Shown here piece by piece: positions 30,315 through 38,427 of a stretch of 64,000 bases of DNA. Position 1 is the first letter of the stretch. The number at the start of each line of letters is the position of its first letter. A program made the position numbers and the translations under genes. Source of the stretch: Pseudomonas coleopterorum (lineage in GTDB: Bacteria > Pseudomonadota > Gammaproteobacteria > Pseudomonadales > Pseudomonadaceae); assembly GCF_900105555.1 (NCBI RefSeq), contig NZ_FNTZ01000001.1:3165501-3229500 (forward strand), in the 5' to 3' direction. The notes below the pieces were generated by a model. That model had not been told where the DNA came from. It worked only from the letters and a program-made list of their open reading frames with translations, and ran no database searches.

Positions 30315-31544
30315 ATGAACGTATTGAAATGCAACGGCGAACGGCTATGGCAGAGTCTGATGGACATGGCCAAGGTAGGCGCCACGGACAAGGGCGGCAA
30401 CTGTCGGCTGGCCCTGTCGGAGGAAGACCGGGCGGGCCGCGAGTTGTTCATCGGCTGGTGCCGCGAAGCCGGCATGAGCATCACCTTCGATGCCATCGGC
30501 AACCTGTTCGCCCGGCTTCCCGGCTTGAATGACCAGCTACCGCCGGTCGTCATGGGCAGTCATCTCGACACTCAGCCCAAGGGTGGGCGGTTCGACGGTA
30601 TCTATGGTGTCCTCTGTGGCCTGGAAGTAGTGCGCAGCCTTGCCGATGCGGGGGTCCGCAACAAGCGCCCGATCGAGATCGCCGTATGGACCAACGAAGA
30701 AGGCGCACGCTTCACGCCCGCCATGTTCGGCTCTGCCGTGTTCACCGGCAGCCTGGCGCTGGACGCCGCGCTGAACGCCTGCGACAGCGAGGGTGTCAGC
30801 GTGCGCCAAGCACTTGAGAGCATCGGTCATGGCGGCGATGCGCCGTTCCAGCGCCCTTTCGATGCCTACTTCGAAGCTCATATCGAGCAAGGCCCGATTC
30901 TGGAAGACAACGGGCTGCCGGTCGGCGTGGTCACGGGCGGGCAAGCCATCTGCTGGCTCGATGTGCAGGTGCAGGGCCAGAGTGCCCATGCCGGCACGAC
31001 ACCCATGGCATTGCGCAAGGACGCCTTGTTCGGTGTTGCCGAAATGGCCGGGCAACTCGAAGCGCTGGTTGCGCAGTTCAATCCACAGGGCTTGGTGACG
31101 ATCGGCCAAGTGAACATCGCCAAGTCATCGCGCAACACGATCGCAGGCAGCGTGACGTTCACCGTCGACCTGCGCCATCACCAGGATGAGCAGATTGACC
31201 TCATGGAACGGCAGGTCCACGAACGCTTCCAGCAGGTCGCCGATGCGCGCGGCCTGGCGCTGAGCATCGAGCGCCACTGGCTCAGCCCCGCTACCCCTTT
31301 CGACGGCGACTGTGTCGAGGCCGTGCGGCGTGCGGTGCATGCGTTGGACTACCCCCATCAAGACATCGTCAGCGGCGCAGGCCACGACGCCATCCTGCTC
31401 GCGCGACATTGCCCCACCACCATGGTGTTCATTCCCTGCATGGGCGGGCTGAGCCACAACGAAGCCGAAGCCATAGACCCGCAGGATGCGCGCAAGGGCT
31501 GCAATGTGCTGCTCAATGCCGTGACCGAACGTACACAACGCTGA
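30315..31544 (+). CDS. M20-family Zn-dependent amidohydrolase (N-carbamoyl-amino-acid hydrolase / allantoate amidohydrolase type)
   Basis: 409 residues with metal-binding motifs of the hydantoinase/carbamoylase family: VVMGSHLDTQPKGGRFDGIYGV, WTNEEGARFTPAMFGSAVFTG, AHIEQGPILE, the dimerisation stretch GQSAHAGTTPM, and SGAGHDAILLA near the C-terminus. These enzymes release ammonia and CO2 from N-carbamoyl amino acids or allantoate. The start ATG follows GAGAGA. It sits 80 bp after the dehydrogenase gene. Whether the substrate is a carbamoyl amino acid or another amide is not known. Confidence 0.9.
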   Translation: MNVLKCNGERLWQSLMDMAKVGATDKGGNCRLALSEEDRAGRELFIGWCREAGMSITFDAIGNLFARLPGLNDQLPPVVMGSHLDTQPKGGRFDGIYGVLCGLEVVRSLADAGVRNKRPIEIAVWTNEEGARFTPAMFGSAVFTGSLALDAALNACDSEGVSVRQALESIGHGGDAPFQRPFDAYFEAHIEQGPILEDNGLPVGVVTGGQAICWLDVQVQGQSAHAGTTPMALRKDALFGVAEMAGQLEALVAQFNPQGLVTIGQVNIAKSSRNTIAGSVTFTVDLRHHQDEQIDLMERQVHERFQQVADARGLALSIERHWLSPATPFDGDCVEAVRRAVHALDYPHQDIVSGAGHDAILLARHCPTTMVFIPCMGGLSHNEAEAIDPQDARKGCNVLLNAVTERTQR

Positions 31545-31680
31545 GAACACTGCAGGTGCCGCCTCGGTGGCGGCCGTGCGACGAGAGTCCGTCGAGCCTC
31601 CGTTTCTATAACAAGCTTCACCCATAAAGCGCCCGGACGCGGGCGCCGCATCACTCGCTATCTGCCGCCCTAAACACATT

Positions 31681-31694
31681 CCGTTGTGCAACGG
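31681..31694. promoter_or_regulatory. Dyad just before the MHS transporter start
   Basis: CCGTTG-TG-CAACGG forms perfect 6-bp arms, 19 bp upstream of the ATG at 31713 and just before the GGAG ribosome binding site. It could be a small operator or a short hairpin near the RBS. The upstream gap (31545-31680) also holds CCGCC-N5-GGCGG and GCGCCC-N6-GGGCGC hairpins. Confidence 0.35.
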
Positions 31695-31712
31695 CTCATT
31701 TTGGAGACAGGC

Positions 31713-33047
31713 ATGAACAGTTCTGCGTGCGCACCCGACTACCTGGCTACACCGCAAGCCCCGGTCAACATGAGAAAGGTCGCTGTTGCCAGCGTCATCG
31801 GCACCACCGTCGAATGGTACGACCTGTTCGTCTTCGCGACCGCATCGGCGCTGGTGTTCAACAAGATCTTCTTTCCCGCGTTCGACGCGCTGGTCGGCAC
31901 ATTGCTGGCCTTCGGCACCTTTGCCTCGGCATACGGCGCACGTATCGTCGGGGCAGCGCTATTCGGCCATTTCGGCGACCGACTGGGGCGTAAATCGATG
32001 CTGCTGATCTCGCTGCTGGTCATGGGCGCTGCGACCTTCGCCATCGGTCTGCTGCCCGATTACGCCACCATCGGCATATGGGCGCCGATACTGTTGTTGA
32101 CGTTGCGCATCATCCAAGGCCTGGCGCTGGGCGGCGAATGGGGCGGTGCGGTGTTGATGGCGGTCGAGCATGCCCCGGCCCATCAACGCGGCCTGTACGG
32201 TTCGTGGGTCCAGATCGGTGTACCGGCCGGCACCATGATCGCCAACCTGGCATTTCTGGCGATCGCCAGTTCACTGTCTACCGAAGACCTGCTGGCCTGG
32301 GGCTGGCGGATTCCCTTCCTGGGCAGTGTGCTGCTGATCGCCGTGGGCCTGTACATCCGACTGAACATCACCGAAACGCCTGCCTTCAACCAGGCCCAGG
32401 AGCGCGACCAAGAGGTCAAGGTGCCGCTGGCGGAAATCTGCCGCAAGTACTGGAAACAGGTGCTGCTGGGTGGTATCGCCACGATGTCCACCGGTTCGTC
32501 GTTCAACATCATCGTCGCGTTCGGCCTCACCTACGGCACCCAGACCCTGGGCTTCACCCGACCTGTGATGCTCAGCGTGGTACTGGCCTCCTGCGCCCTG
32601 TGCATCTTCCTGCTGCCGGCTTTCGGCGCGCTGTCCGACCGCTGGGGCCGCAAACCGGTGATCATCGGCGGCATCGTTGCCGAAGCCTTGGTGGCATTCC
32701 CGATGTTCTGGTTGATGGACACGCGCGAGCTGCCGCTGGTGTTCCTCGGCTACATGCTGCTGATGACGGCGTTCGCCGCCAACTATGGCCCCATCGCCAC
32801 GTTCCTGGCCGAACTGTTCGGCACCAAGGTGCGTTATTCCGGGCTGTCGGTGGCCTACATGCTGTCTGGCCTGCTGGGCAGTGCGGCAACGCCCATGGTC
32901 ACTACGGCGCTGCTGAACTGGACCGGCAAGGGCTCGTCGGTGGCCTGGTACCTGATCGGGTCCGCGTTGCTGTCGCTGATCGCCTTGTTGCTGTTGACCG
33001 AAACCTTCAAACGCGACCTGACCACCGCTGGACCCAAGTCCACCTAA
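31713..33047 (+). CDS. MFS transporter, metabolite:H+ symporter (MHS) type
   Basis: 444-residue carrier with VASVIGTTVEWYDLFVFATASALVFNKIFFPAFD and GHFGDRLGRKSMLLISLLVMG, as in the MHS carrier at 25015. The ATG at 31713 follows GGAG and gives MNSSACAPDYLATPQAPVNMRK. It is embedded in the amidohydrolase/RidA/RraA run, so it probably imports the substrate of that pathway. An overlapping open frame runs opposite and in a second frame but is not coding. Confidence 0.9.
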   Translation: MNSSACAPDYLATPQAPVNMRKVAVASVIGTTVEWYDLFVFATASALVFNKIFFPAFDALVGTLLAFGTFASAYGARIVGAALFGHFGDRLGRKSMLLISLLVMGAATFAIGLLPDYATIGIWAPILLLTLRIIQGLALGGEWGGAVLMAVEHAPAHQRGLYGSWVQIGVPAGTMIANLAFLAIASSLSTEDLLAWGWRIPFLGSVLLIAVGLYIRLNITETPAFNQAQERDQEVKVPLAEICRKYWKQVLLGGIATMSTGSSFNIIVAFGLTYGTQTLGFTRPVMLSVVLASCALCIFLLPAFGALSDRWGRKPVIIGGIVAEALVAFPMFWLMDTRELPLVFLGYMLLMTAFAANYGPIATFLAELFGTKVRYSGLSVAYMLSGLLGSAATPMVTTALLNWTGKGSSVAWYLIGSALLSLIALLLLTETFKRDLTTAGPKST

Positions 33048-33115
33048 GCCAATGTCTGGCCCCGTGCAGGTGGCCAGGCAATTCTTTTCCAACCCGTGCT
33101 CGAACGAGGTATGAC

Positions 33116-33505
33116 ATGAAGCGCATAACTGCCGCCCCAGGCACGATCGGTCCGGTCGGCCCGTACTCGCAAGCGGTGATCAGCGGCAACCTGGTGTTCA
33201 CCGCCGGGCAGATTCCCGCTCGTGACGATTTCGATTTACAACCTGCCGACTTCGAGGATCAGGTTCGCCAGACCCTGCGCAACCTCGAAGCGATATTGAT
33301 CGCCGCAGGTTCGGACTTCGAGCATGTAGTGAAGGTGAACGGGTACTTGACCGATCCGGCGCAGCTGGAACCCTTCAACCGGGTCTACACCAAGGTGCTG
33401 GGCCATGCGCCACCAGCGCGCACCACCGTGTGCGTGTCGCTGTGGGGAGTGGCGCTGGAAATCGACTGCGTCGCCGAACTGATCGACAAAGAGGCAACGG
33501 CATGA
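33116..33505 (+). CDS. RidA-family (YjgF/UK114) protein
   Basis: 129 residues, MKRITAAPGTIGPVGPYSQAVISGNLVFTAGQIPA, with the conserved Arg in HAPPARTTVCVSLWG and the acidic residue in LEIDCVAEL that together bind the imine carboxylate. RidA proteins hydrolyse reactive enamine/imine intermediates or act as pathway-specific deaminases. It overlaps the next gene's start by ATGA. Its presence in the operon implies an amino-nitrogen elimination step producing an enamine. Confidence 0.9.
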   Translation: MKRITAAPGTIGPVGPYSQAVISGNLVFTAGQIPARDDFDLQPADFEDQVRQTLRNLEAILIAAGSDFEHVVKVNGYLTDPAQLEPFNRVYTKVLGHAPPARTTVCVSLWGVALEIDCVAELIDKEATA

Positions 33506-34119
33506 GTGATGAACAGCAACTCGAAGCAAAACTGCAGCAGGTGAGCTTTGCGACCTTGGGGCATTTTCTTGAAGAAGGCTTTGTCAGCTACGCCATCACC
33601 TCGCAGCTGAGCGGCGTCAAAGTGGTCGGCCGGGCGCGCACCCTCAAGGTCGCGAACGCCGATGCCCTGGCAGTGAATCAGGCCCTGGTCGACCTGCAAC
33701 CCGGTGAGGTACTGATCATCGATATGCAAGGCGACCACCACCACGCCTGCGTCGGCAGTGTCACCTGCTGCGCCGCCATGGCAAAAGGTGCTCGGGGTCT
33801 CATCGTCGACGGCGTGGTCACCGATATCAATGAGCTGCGCACCGCCGGCCTGCCTGTCTTCGCCCGCGGTACCAGCCTCTTGACCACCAAGTTGCAAAGC
33901 GATCCCACCAGTGCGCAGAACGTGACCGTGCAGTGTGGAGGCGTCAGGGTCAGCCCAGGCGACTGGGTACTGGGGGATGACAATGGCCTGCTGATCACCA
34001 CTGCTTCGGCATTGACGGCGGTCATCGACATTGCTTTGGCCAGCGATGCTGCGGAACCTGCCCTTTTGCAGCGTCTGCAGAGCGGTGAGCCTGTCGAGAG
34101 CGTATTGCGCTTGAGCTGA
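33502..34119 (+). CDS. RraA / 4-hydroxy-4-methyl-2-oxoglutarate aldolase-family protein
   Basis: 205 residues with the RraA fold: SFATLGHFLEEGFVSYAITSQLSGVKVVGRARTLKV, GEVLIIDMQGDHHHACVGSVTCCAAMAKGARGLIVDGVVTDINEL, and SPGDWVLGDDNGLLI. In HMG/CHA-type aldolases the substrate-binding and metal pair is Arg-Asp within the DGxxRD stretch; here the Arg position is Thr (VVTDINEL). The aldolase activity may therefore be changed or lost. It is the last gene of the run and overlaps ridA. Confidence 0.85.
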   Translation: MSDEQQLEAKLQQVSFATLGHFLEEGFVSYAITSQLSGVKVVGRARTLKVANADALAVNQALVDLQPGEVLIIDMQGDHHHACVGSVTCCAAMAKGARGLIVDGVVTDINELRTAGLPVFARGTSLLTTKLQSDPTSAQNVTVQCGGVRVSPGDWVLGDDNGLLITTASALTAVIDIALASDAAEPALLQRLQSGEPVESVLRLS

Positions 34120-34157
34120 TCGGCCCAACACGTTCGTGTTACTTGGGTAGGCTGCCC

Positions 34158-34174
34158 TGCACGTTTTGAGTGCA
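34158..34174. promoter_or_regulatory. NtrC-binding-site-like sequence
   Basis: TGCAC-N7-GTGCA is an exact match to the 17-bp NtrC enhancer consensus in half-sites and spacing. It is embedded in a longer perfect 8-bp dyad, CCCTGCAC / GTGCAGGG (34155-34177), which might alternatively be a terminator hairpin for rraA but lacks a T-run. It lies about 100 bp upstream of the sigma-54-like promoter, a normal enhancer distance. Confidence 0.6.
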
Positions 34175-34259
34175 GGGTTCCCAACTGAGTGCACGGCTGG
34201 TTATTGCACTTGCCGCTTGCCAGAGTAAATTTCAAGCCTGAACAATGGTTTACCTGCAA

Positions 34260-34275
34260 TGGCCTGATACTTGCT
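34260..34275 (+). promoter_or_regulatory. Sigma-54 (-24/-12) promoter-like sequence
   Basis: TGGCCTGATACTTGCT has GG and GC separated by exactly 10 bases and a TTGCT -12 element, fitting the TGGCAC-N5-TTGCW form with mismatches only in the less conserved bases after TGGC. It points toward the transporter gene start 281 bp downstream and has an NtrC-like site upstream. This suggests expression under nitrogen limitation. Confidence 0.6.
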
Positions 34276-34340
34276 CTGCGTATCGGGTCACTCCCCACGT
34301 GACACCAGTTTCCCCCAGCGCCCCCACGCTCTGGGTGACC

Positions 34341-34411
34341 CGGCCCCAACGATGCGGCCGCGGTTCACAAGCGAAACGCTCGACACCCGTTCAGCCGACA
34401 GCGTCGTCGGT
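34341..34411 (+). ncRNA. Candidate ANTAR-target dual-hairpin leader RNA
   Basis: Hairpin 1 (34341-34360): stem CGGCC / GGCCG, one C-C mismatch, a closing C-G pair and hexaloop AACGAT. Hairpin 2 (34394-34411): stem CCGAC / GTCGG extended by a G-T pair, with hexaloop AGCGTC. Both loops have A at position 1 and G at position 4, the hallmark of RNAs bound by ANTAR antiterminators. The operon encodes an AmiR-like ANTAR protein (41795). The linker is 33 nt. I see no classical U-tract terminator after hairpin 2, which weakens the case. Confidence 0.45.
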
Positions 34412-34555
34412 CACGTGAAATCAGGCCCCACCTTCCCTCGCCTGCATTTCATCCAGCCCCACTCCTCTCCTTTTCCGGTTTGCACGGCGGCCCGTTCGGC
34501 TGTCCGCGATCCGGCTGGCGATGGCATGACGGGGTTGGTTTCAGGAGCACTGAGC

Positions 34556-35794
34556 ATGGCTATCAATCGTCGTACCTTCCTGCGTTCGTCCGCCATTTCC
34601 GCTGCCGCATTGTCGGCGTTGAGCTTCAAGAGCCTGTCGGCCTTCGCCGCCGACGACGCGATCAAGATCGCCTCGCTGTACGACAGTTCGGGCGGCCTGG
34701 ACATCTATGGCAAGCCGATCGTGGATGCTTTGACGTTCGCCACCGAAGAGCTGAACGCCCAGGGCGGCCTGCTCGGCCGGCCGCTGAGCCTGATCAAGTA
34801 CGACACCCAGTCCAACATGCAGCTGTACGCCCAGTACGCGCAGCAGGCGGCGCTCAAGGATCGTGTGGCGGTGGTGCATGCGGGCATCACCTCCGCGTCC
34901 CGTGAAGTGGTGCGTCCGGTGCTGGACCGCTACAAGACGCTGTACTTCTACGACAACCAGTACGAAGGCGGCGTGTGCGATCGCAACTTCTTCGGCACCG
35001 GCGTGACCCCAGGCCAGACCGTGGAGAAGCTGGTGTCCCACGTGACCCAGAAGTGGGGCAAGAAGGTCTACATCGTCGCGGCGGACTACAACTACGGGCA
35101 GATCGTCACCGCCTGGGTGAAGAAGTACGTCGAGCAGGCTGGTGGGTCGAGCGTGGGGATCGAGTTCTTCCCGCTGGACGTGACCAACTTCGGCGCCACC
35201 ATCTCGAAGATCCAGGAAGCCAAGCCGGACTTCGTCTGGTCGGCTCTGGTCGGCGGTGCTCACATGTCGTTCTACCGACAGTGGAAGGCCGCCGGCATGA
35301 CCGGCAAGCTGCCGATCGCTTCGACCACCTTTGCTGGCGGCAACGAGCACATCGTGCTCTCGCCCGAAGAGTGCAACGGCATCCTGATCTGCCAGAACTA
35401 TGTGCAGGAACTGCAGACCCCACTCAACACCGCGTTCGTCGAACGCTTCCACACCCGCTTCGGCGCCGACTATCCGTACATCACCGAACTGGCGATGGGC
35501 GCGTATCAGGGCATGATGCTGTGGGCCGAGGGCGTTCGCCAGGCCGGTTCGATCGAGCGCATGGCGGTCATCGAGGCGCTGGAGAAAGGCATCAGCCTGG
35601 ACCTGCCCAGCGGCAAGGTCAGCATCGACCCGGCCACCCACCATTGCATTCTGGACGTGCACATCGCCGAGGTGCGCGATCGCCGCCTGGAGGTGGTGCA
35701 AAGCTTCGCCCAGCAGGCCCCTTCGGACACCGCCGCGGTCTGCGACCTGGTCAAGAACCCGCGCGATGCCAAGCAATACAGCATCGCGCTGTAA
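34556..35794 (+). CDS. Urea/amide-type ABC transporter substrate-binding protein
   Basis: 412 residues. The N-terminus MAINRRTFLRSSAISAAALSALSF is a twin-arginine signal ending near SLSAFAA. The mature protein belongs to the UrtA/FmdD/AmiC group of leucine-binding-like proteins: IKIASLYDSSGGLDIYGKPIVDALTFATEELNAQGGLLGRPLSLIKYD, YFYDNQYEGGVCDRNFFGTG, YIVAADYNYGQI and GAHMSFYRQWKAAGM. The ATG at 34556 follows AGGAG by 8 bases. UrtA relatives bind urea and short amides; because an amidase follows in the operon, an amide ligand is more likely than urea. Confidence 0.9.
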   Translation: MAINRRTFLRSSAISAAALSALSFKSLSAFAADDAIKIASLYDSSGGLDIYGKPIVDALTFATEELNAQGGLLGRPLSLIKYDTQSNMQLYAQYAQQAALKDRVAVVHAGITSASREVVRPVLDRYKTLYFYDNQYEGGVCDRNFFGTGVTPGQTVEKLVSHVTQKWGKKVYIVAADYNYGQIVTAWVKKYVEQAGGSSVGIEFFPLDVTNFGATISKIQEAKPDFVWSALVGGAHMSFYRQWKAAGMTGKLPIASTTFAGGNEHIVLSPEECNGILICQNYVQELQTPLNTAFVERFHTRFGADYPYITELAMGAYQGMMLWAEGVRQAGSIERMAVIEALEKGISLDLPSGKVSIDPATHHCILDVHIAEVRDRRLEVVQSFAQQAPSDTAAVCDLVKNPRDAKQYSIAL

Positions 35795-35804
35795 GGAGAC
35801 GGAC

Positions 35805-36674
35805 ATGGATTGGGCCGCGATTTTTTCCCTGCAGATCGTCGGCGCCATCGCCACGCTGGTGCTGCTCAGCATCGGTCTGGCGGTGGTGTTCGGCATGATG
35901 AAGATCATCAACCTGGCGCATGGCGAGTTCATGATGCTCGGCGGTTACGTCGCCGTCCTGGCAACTCACCATCTGCATGTGCCGATCTGGATCTCGATCC
36001 TGGTGCTGGCGCCGCTGACGGTGGGCGTGTTCGGCATGCTGGTCGAGCGCTTGCTGATACGCCACCTGTACGGCCGCATGATCGACACCATGCTGGCGAC
36101 CTGGGGTTTGAGCCTGGCGTTGACGGGCACGGCGACCATGCTGTTCGGCAACACCACCGTGGGCATCAGCTCACCGTTGCCGGGTATCACCCTGGGTGCC
36201 TATCAAACCAGTGGCTACGGGCTGTTCGTCATCGCCGTGGCCGTGGCGGTATTGCTGGGGATGTGGGCGCTGCTGCGCTTCACCCAGTTCGGCCTGTGCG
36301 CCCGGGCGACCATGCAGAACGCCAGGATGGCCGCCGCCCTGGGTGCCAACCCGGGACGCATCTACAGCCTCACCTTCGGCTTGGGCGCGGCCCTGGCCGG
36401 GCTCGGCGGCGCGGTTCTCGCACCGCTCACCGGGGTGATCCCGACGCTGGGCGCCAGCTACATCGCCAAGGCCTTCATCACCGTGATCGGCGGCGGCAGC
36501 GCTGTGATCACCGGCACGCTGAGTGCGGCCGGTGCGTTCGGCGTCATCAGTCAGGTGGTGACCTTCTTCAGCACCCCGGTGTTCGGTGAGGTGGCCCTGT
36601 TGCTGGCCGCCATCGTGTTGATCCGCGTGTTGCCTCAGGGCATCACCGGTCGGTTCTTTCGGAGGGCGTTCTGA
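35805..36674 (+). CDS. ABC transporter permease, UrtB/LivH type
   Basis: 289-residue inner-membrane permease with about eight helices: LVLLSIGLAVVFGMMKIINLAHGEFMMLGGY is the classic LivH/UrtB motif, and the ATPase-contact region is ALGANPGRIYSLTFGLGAALAGLGGAVLAP. The start follows AAGGAGAC 10 bp after the binding-protein stop. The urease genes that usually accompany UrtABCDE are absent, another sign that this is an amide system. Confidence 0.92.
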   Translation: MDWAAIFSLQIVGAIATLVLLSIGLAVVFGMMKIINLAHGEFMMLGGYVAVLATHHLHVPIWISILVLAPLTVGVFGMLVERLLIRHLYGRMIDTMLATWGLSLALTGTATMLFGNTTVGISSPLPGITLGAYQTSGYGLFVIAVAVAVLLGMWALLRFTQFGLCARATMQNARMAAALGANPGRIYSLTFGLGAALAGLGGAVLAPLTGVIPTLGASYIAKAFITVIGGGSAVITGTLSAAGAFGVISQVVTFFSTPVFGEVALLLAAIVLIRVLPQGITGRFFRRAF

Positions 36675-37705
36675 TGCCTGTCGCATTTCGTGATCTGCTG
36701 CCGGTGCTCGGCTGCGCACTGGCCGCCGTGCTGGTCGGCGTTCTGCCGTATTGGCTGGACCTGTTCACCCTGCTCTCGCTGACCATCTACCTGGTCATGG
36801 CCCTGCTGGCGCTGAGCCTGGCGTTCATCTGGGGCTTTGGTGGCATCCTGTGTTTCGGGCAGGCCGCGTTCTTCGGCCTGGGGGCCTATGCCTATGCGGT
36901 CGGTGTCCTGAACATCGGCGACAGCACCTGGCCGGTGTTGCTGGCCATTGCCGTGCCCGCCCTGTTCGCTGCGGCCATGGGCTACTTCATGTTCTACGGT
37001 GGCATCAGCGATGTGTACCTGGGCGTGATCACCCTGGCGGTGACGCTGATTCTGTTCAACGTGATGAACTCCACCTCGGGCAGCGAATACCACATCGGCA
37101 GTGCGTTGCTGGGCGGTTTCAACGGCATTCCGGCGATCCCGACGCTCAACGTGCCGTTCGATCCCGAGCGCGTGCTGGAGCCCGAAACCTTGTTTCAGGT
37201 GATCGGCGGCGCCTTGATCCTCTGCTACCTGGGCCTGCGCGGGCTGCTCGCCAGTCGCTTCGGCAAGGTGGTAGTGGCCATCCGTGAAAACGAGCAGCGC
37301 GCCGGATTGCTCGGCTATGACACGCGCCTGCACAAGCTGATCGTCTTCAGCCTGGGCGGCGGCATCGCCGGCCTGGCCGGGTGCCTGTACGCCAACTGGG
37401 GCGCGTTCGTCAGCCCGGGTGTGTTTGGCCTGGCGCAGTCGGCGCAGATCATCATCTGGGTCATCGTCGGCGGTCGCGGTACCTTGTTCGGGCCGATCCT
37501 GGCCTGCATCGGCCTGCAGGCGCTGATGGCACGCCTGGGCGAACAGCAGACGGTGGACAGCGGCCTGGTGCTGGGCGCGATCCTGCTGACCTTCGTCATG
37601 CTGCTGCCGCGTGGCTTGCTGCCCAGCCTTGGCACGTTGGCCGGGCGCGTGTTCAAGCGTCGTCCCGCTTCCACCAGCGCCGTGCCACAGGAGGGCGCCG
37701 TATGA
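36674..37705 (+). CDS. ABC transporter permease, UrtC/LivM type
   Basis: 343 residues, overlapping the previous stop as TGATG. LSLAFIWGFGGILCFGQAAFFGLGAYAYAVG and GLRGLLASRFGKVVVAIRENEQRAGLLGYDTRLHKLIVFSLGGGIAGLAGCLYANWGAFVSP match LivM/UrtC permeases. It pairs with the upstream permease to form the membrane channel. Length is normal for UrtC. Confidence 0.92.
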   Translation: MPVAFRDLLPVLGCALAAVLVGVLPYWLDLFTLLSLTIYLVMALLALSLAFIWGFGGILCFGQAAFFGLGAYAYAVGVLNIGDSTWPVLLAIAVPALFAAAMGYFMFYGGISDVYLGVITLAVTLILFNVMNSTSGSEYHIGSALLGGFNGIPAIPTLNVPFDPERVLEPETLFQVIGGALILCYLGLRGLLASRFGKVVVAIRENEQRAGLLGYDTRLHKLIVFSLGGGIAGLAGCLYANWGAFVSPGVFGLAQSAQIIIWVIVGGRGTLFGPILACIGLQALMARLGEQQTVDSGLVLGAILLTFVMLLPRGLLPSLGTLAGRVFKRRPASTSAVPQEGAV

Positions 37706-38427
37706 GCGTGCTTCTGCAAACCCAAGGTCTGGGCGTCAGTTTCGGCGGCGTGCACGCCGTAAAAGCGGTGGATTTCACCCTGCACCGCGGTGAACTTCGC
37801 TGCCTCATCGGTCCCAACGGTGCCGGTAAAAGTACGTTCTTCAAACTGCTCAGCGGGCAGCTGAAGCCAACTCACGGCAGTTGCCACTTCCAGGCCGAGC
37901 GCATCAGCGGCCTGCCGCCGCACCGTATCGCGCGCCTGGGCATCGGCATCAAGACGCAGACACCCAGTGTGTTCGACGGCCTCGATGTACTGGAAAACCT
38001 GCGCCTGGCCGCCAGTCGCAACCAGAGCGCCGCCCAGGCCCGGCAAACCGCCGAGCAGACGCTGCAGCGCATCGACCTGAGCGAACACCGCCACCGTCTG
38101 GTGGGCGACCTGGCCCACGGTCAACGGCAATGGGTCGAGCTGGGCATGATCCTCGCCTCGAAGCCGACCCTGGTGCTGCTGGACGAGCCTGCTGCCGGCA
38201 TGACCTACCAGGAAGTGCGCAAGACCGCCGCCCTGATCAAGGAGATCAACACGCACAGCACGGTGGTGGTGGTCGAGCACGACATGGAGTTCATTCGCCT
38301 CATCGCCGGCACGGTCACCGTGTTCAACCAGGGCGCGGTGCTGGCCCAAGGCAGCTTTGCCGAGGTGACTCAGAACCCATTGGTGCGCGAAGCCTATCTG
38401 GGCAAACAGGAGATCAAACATGCTTGA
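37702..38427 (+). CDS. ABC transporter ATP-binding protein, UrtD/LivG type
   Basis: 241 residues: Walker A GPNGAGKST (about 38-46), Q-loop region TQTPSVFDGLDVLENLRLAA as in UrtD, signature LAHGQRQWVELGMILASKPTLVLLDEPAAGMT (the usual LSGGQ is LAHGQ here, common in UrtD), and H-loop VVEHDMEF. It overlaps both neighbours by a few bases. Confidence 0.92.
   Translation: MSVLLQTQGLGVSFGGVHAVKAVDFTLHRGELRCLIGPNGAGKSTFFKLLSGQLKPTHGSCHFQAERISGLPPHRIARLGIGIKTQTPSVFDGLDVLENLRLAASRNQSAAQARQTAEQTLQRIDLSEHRHRLVGDLAHGQRQWVELGMILASKPTLVLLDEPAAGMTYQEVRKTAALIKEINTHSTVVVVEHDMEFIRLIAGTVTVFNQGAVLAQGSFAEVTQNPLVREAYLGKQEIKHA

Larger units (their letters stand above)
34120..34555 (+). other. 436-bp regulatory leader region of the amide operon
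   Basis: No gene is visible. From left to right it contains a small hairpin AACAC-GTTC-GTGTT after rraA, an NtrC-like site (34158-34174), TGCAC half-sites at 34190 and 34205, a sigma-54-like promoter (34260-34275), two hairpins with A1/G4 hexaloops (34341-34360 and 34394-34411), and the AGGAG ribosome binding site at 34543. If transcription starts about 12 bases after the -12 element, the untranslated leader is about 270 nt. Confidence 0.6.

Noticed and set aside
34155..34177. CCCTGCAC/GTGCAGGG dyad considered as the rraA terminator
   Set aside because: No T-run follows and the core matches an NtrC site at the right distance from a sigma-54-like promoter, which explains it better.
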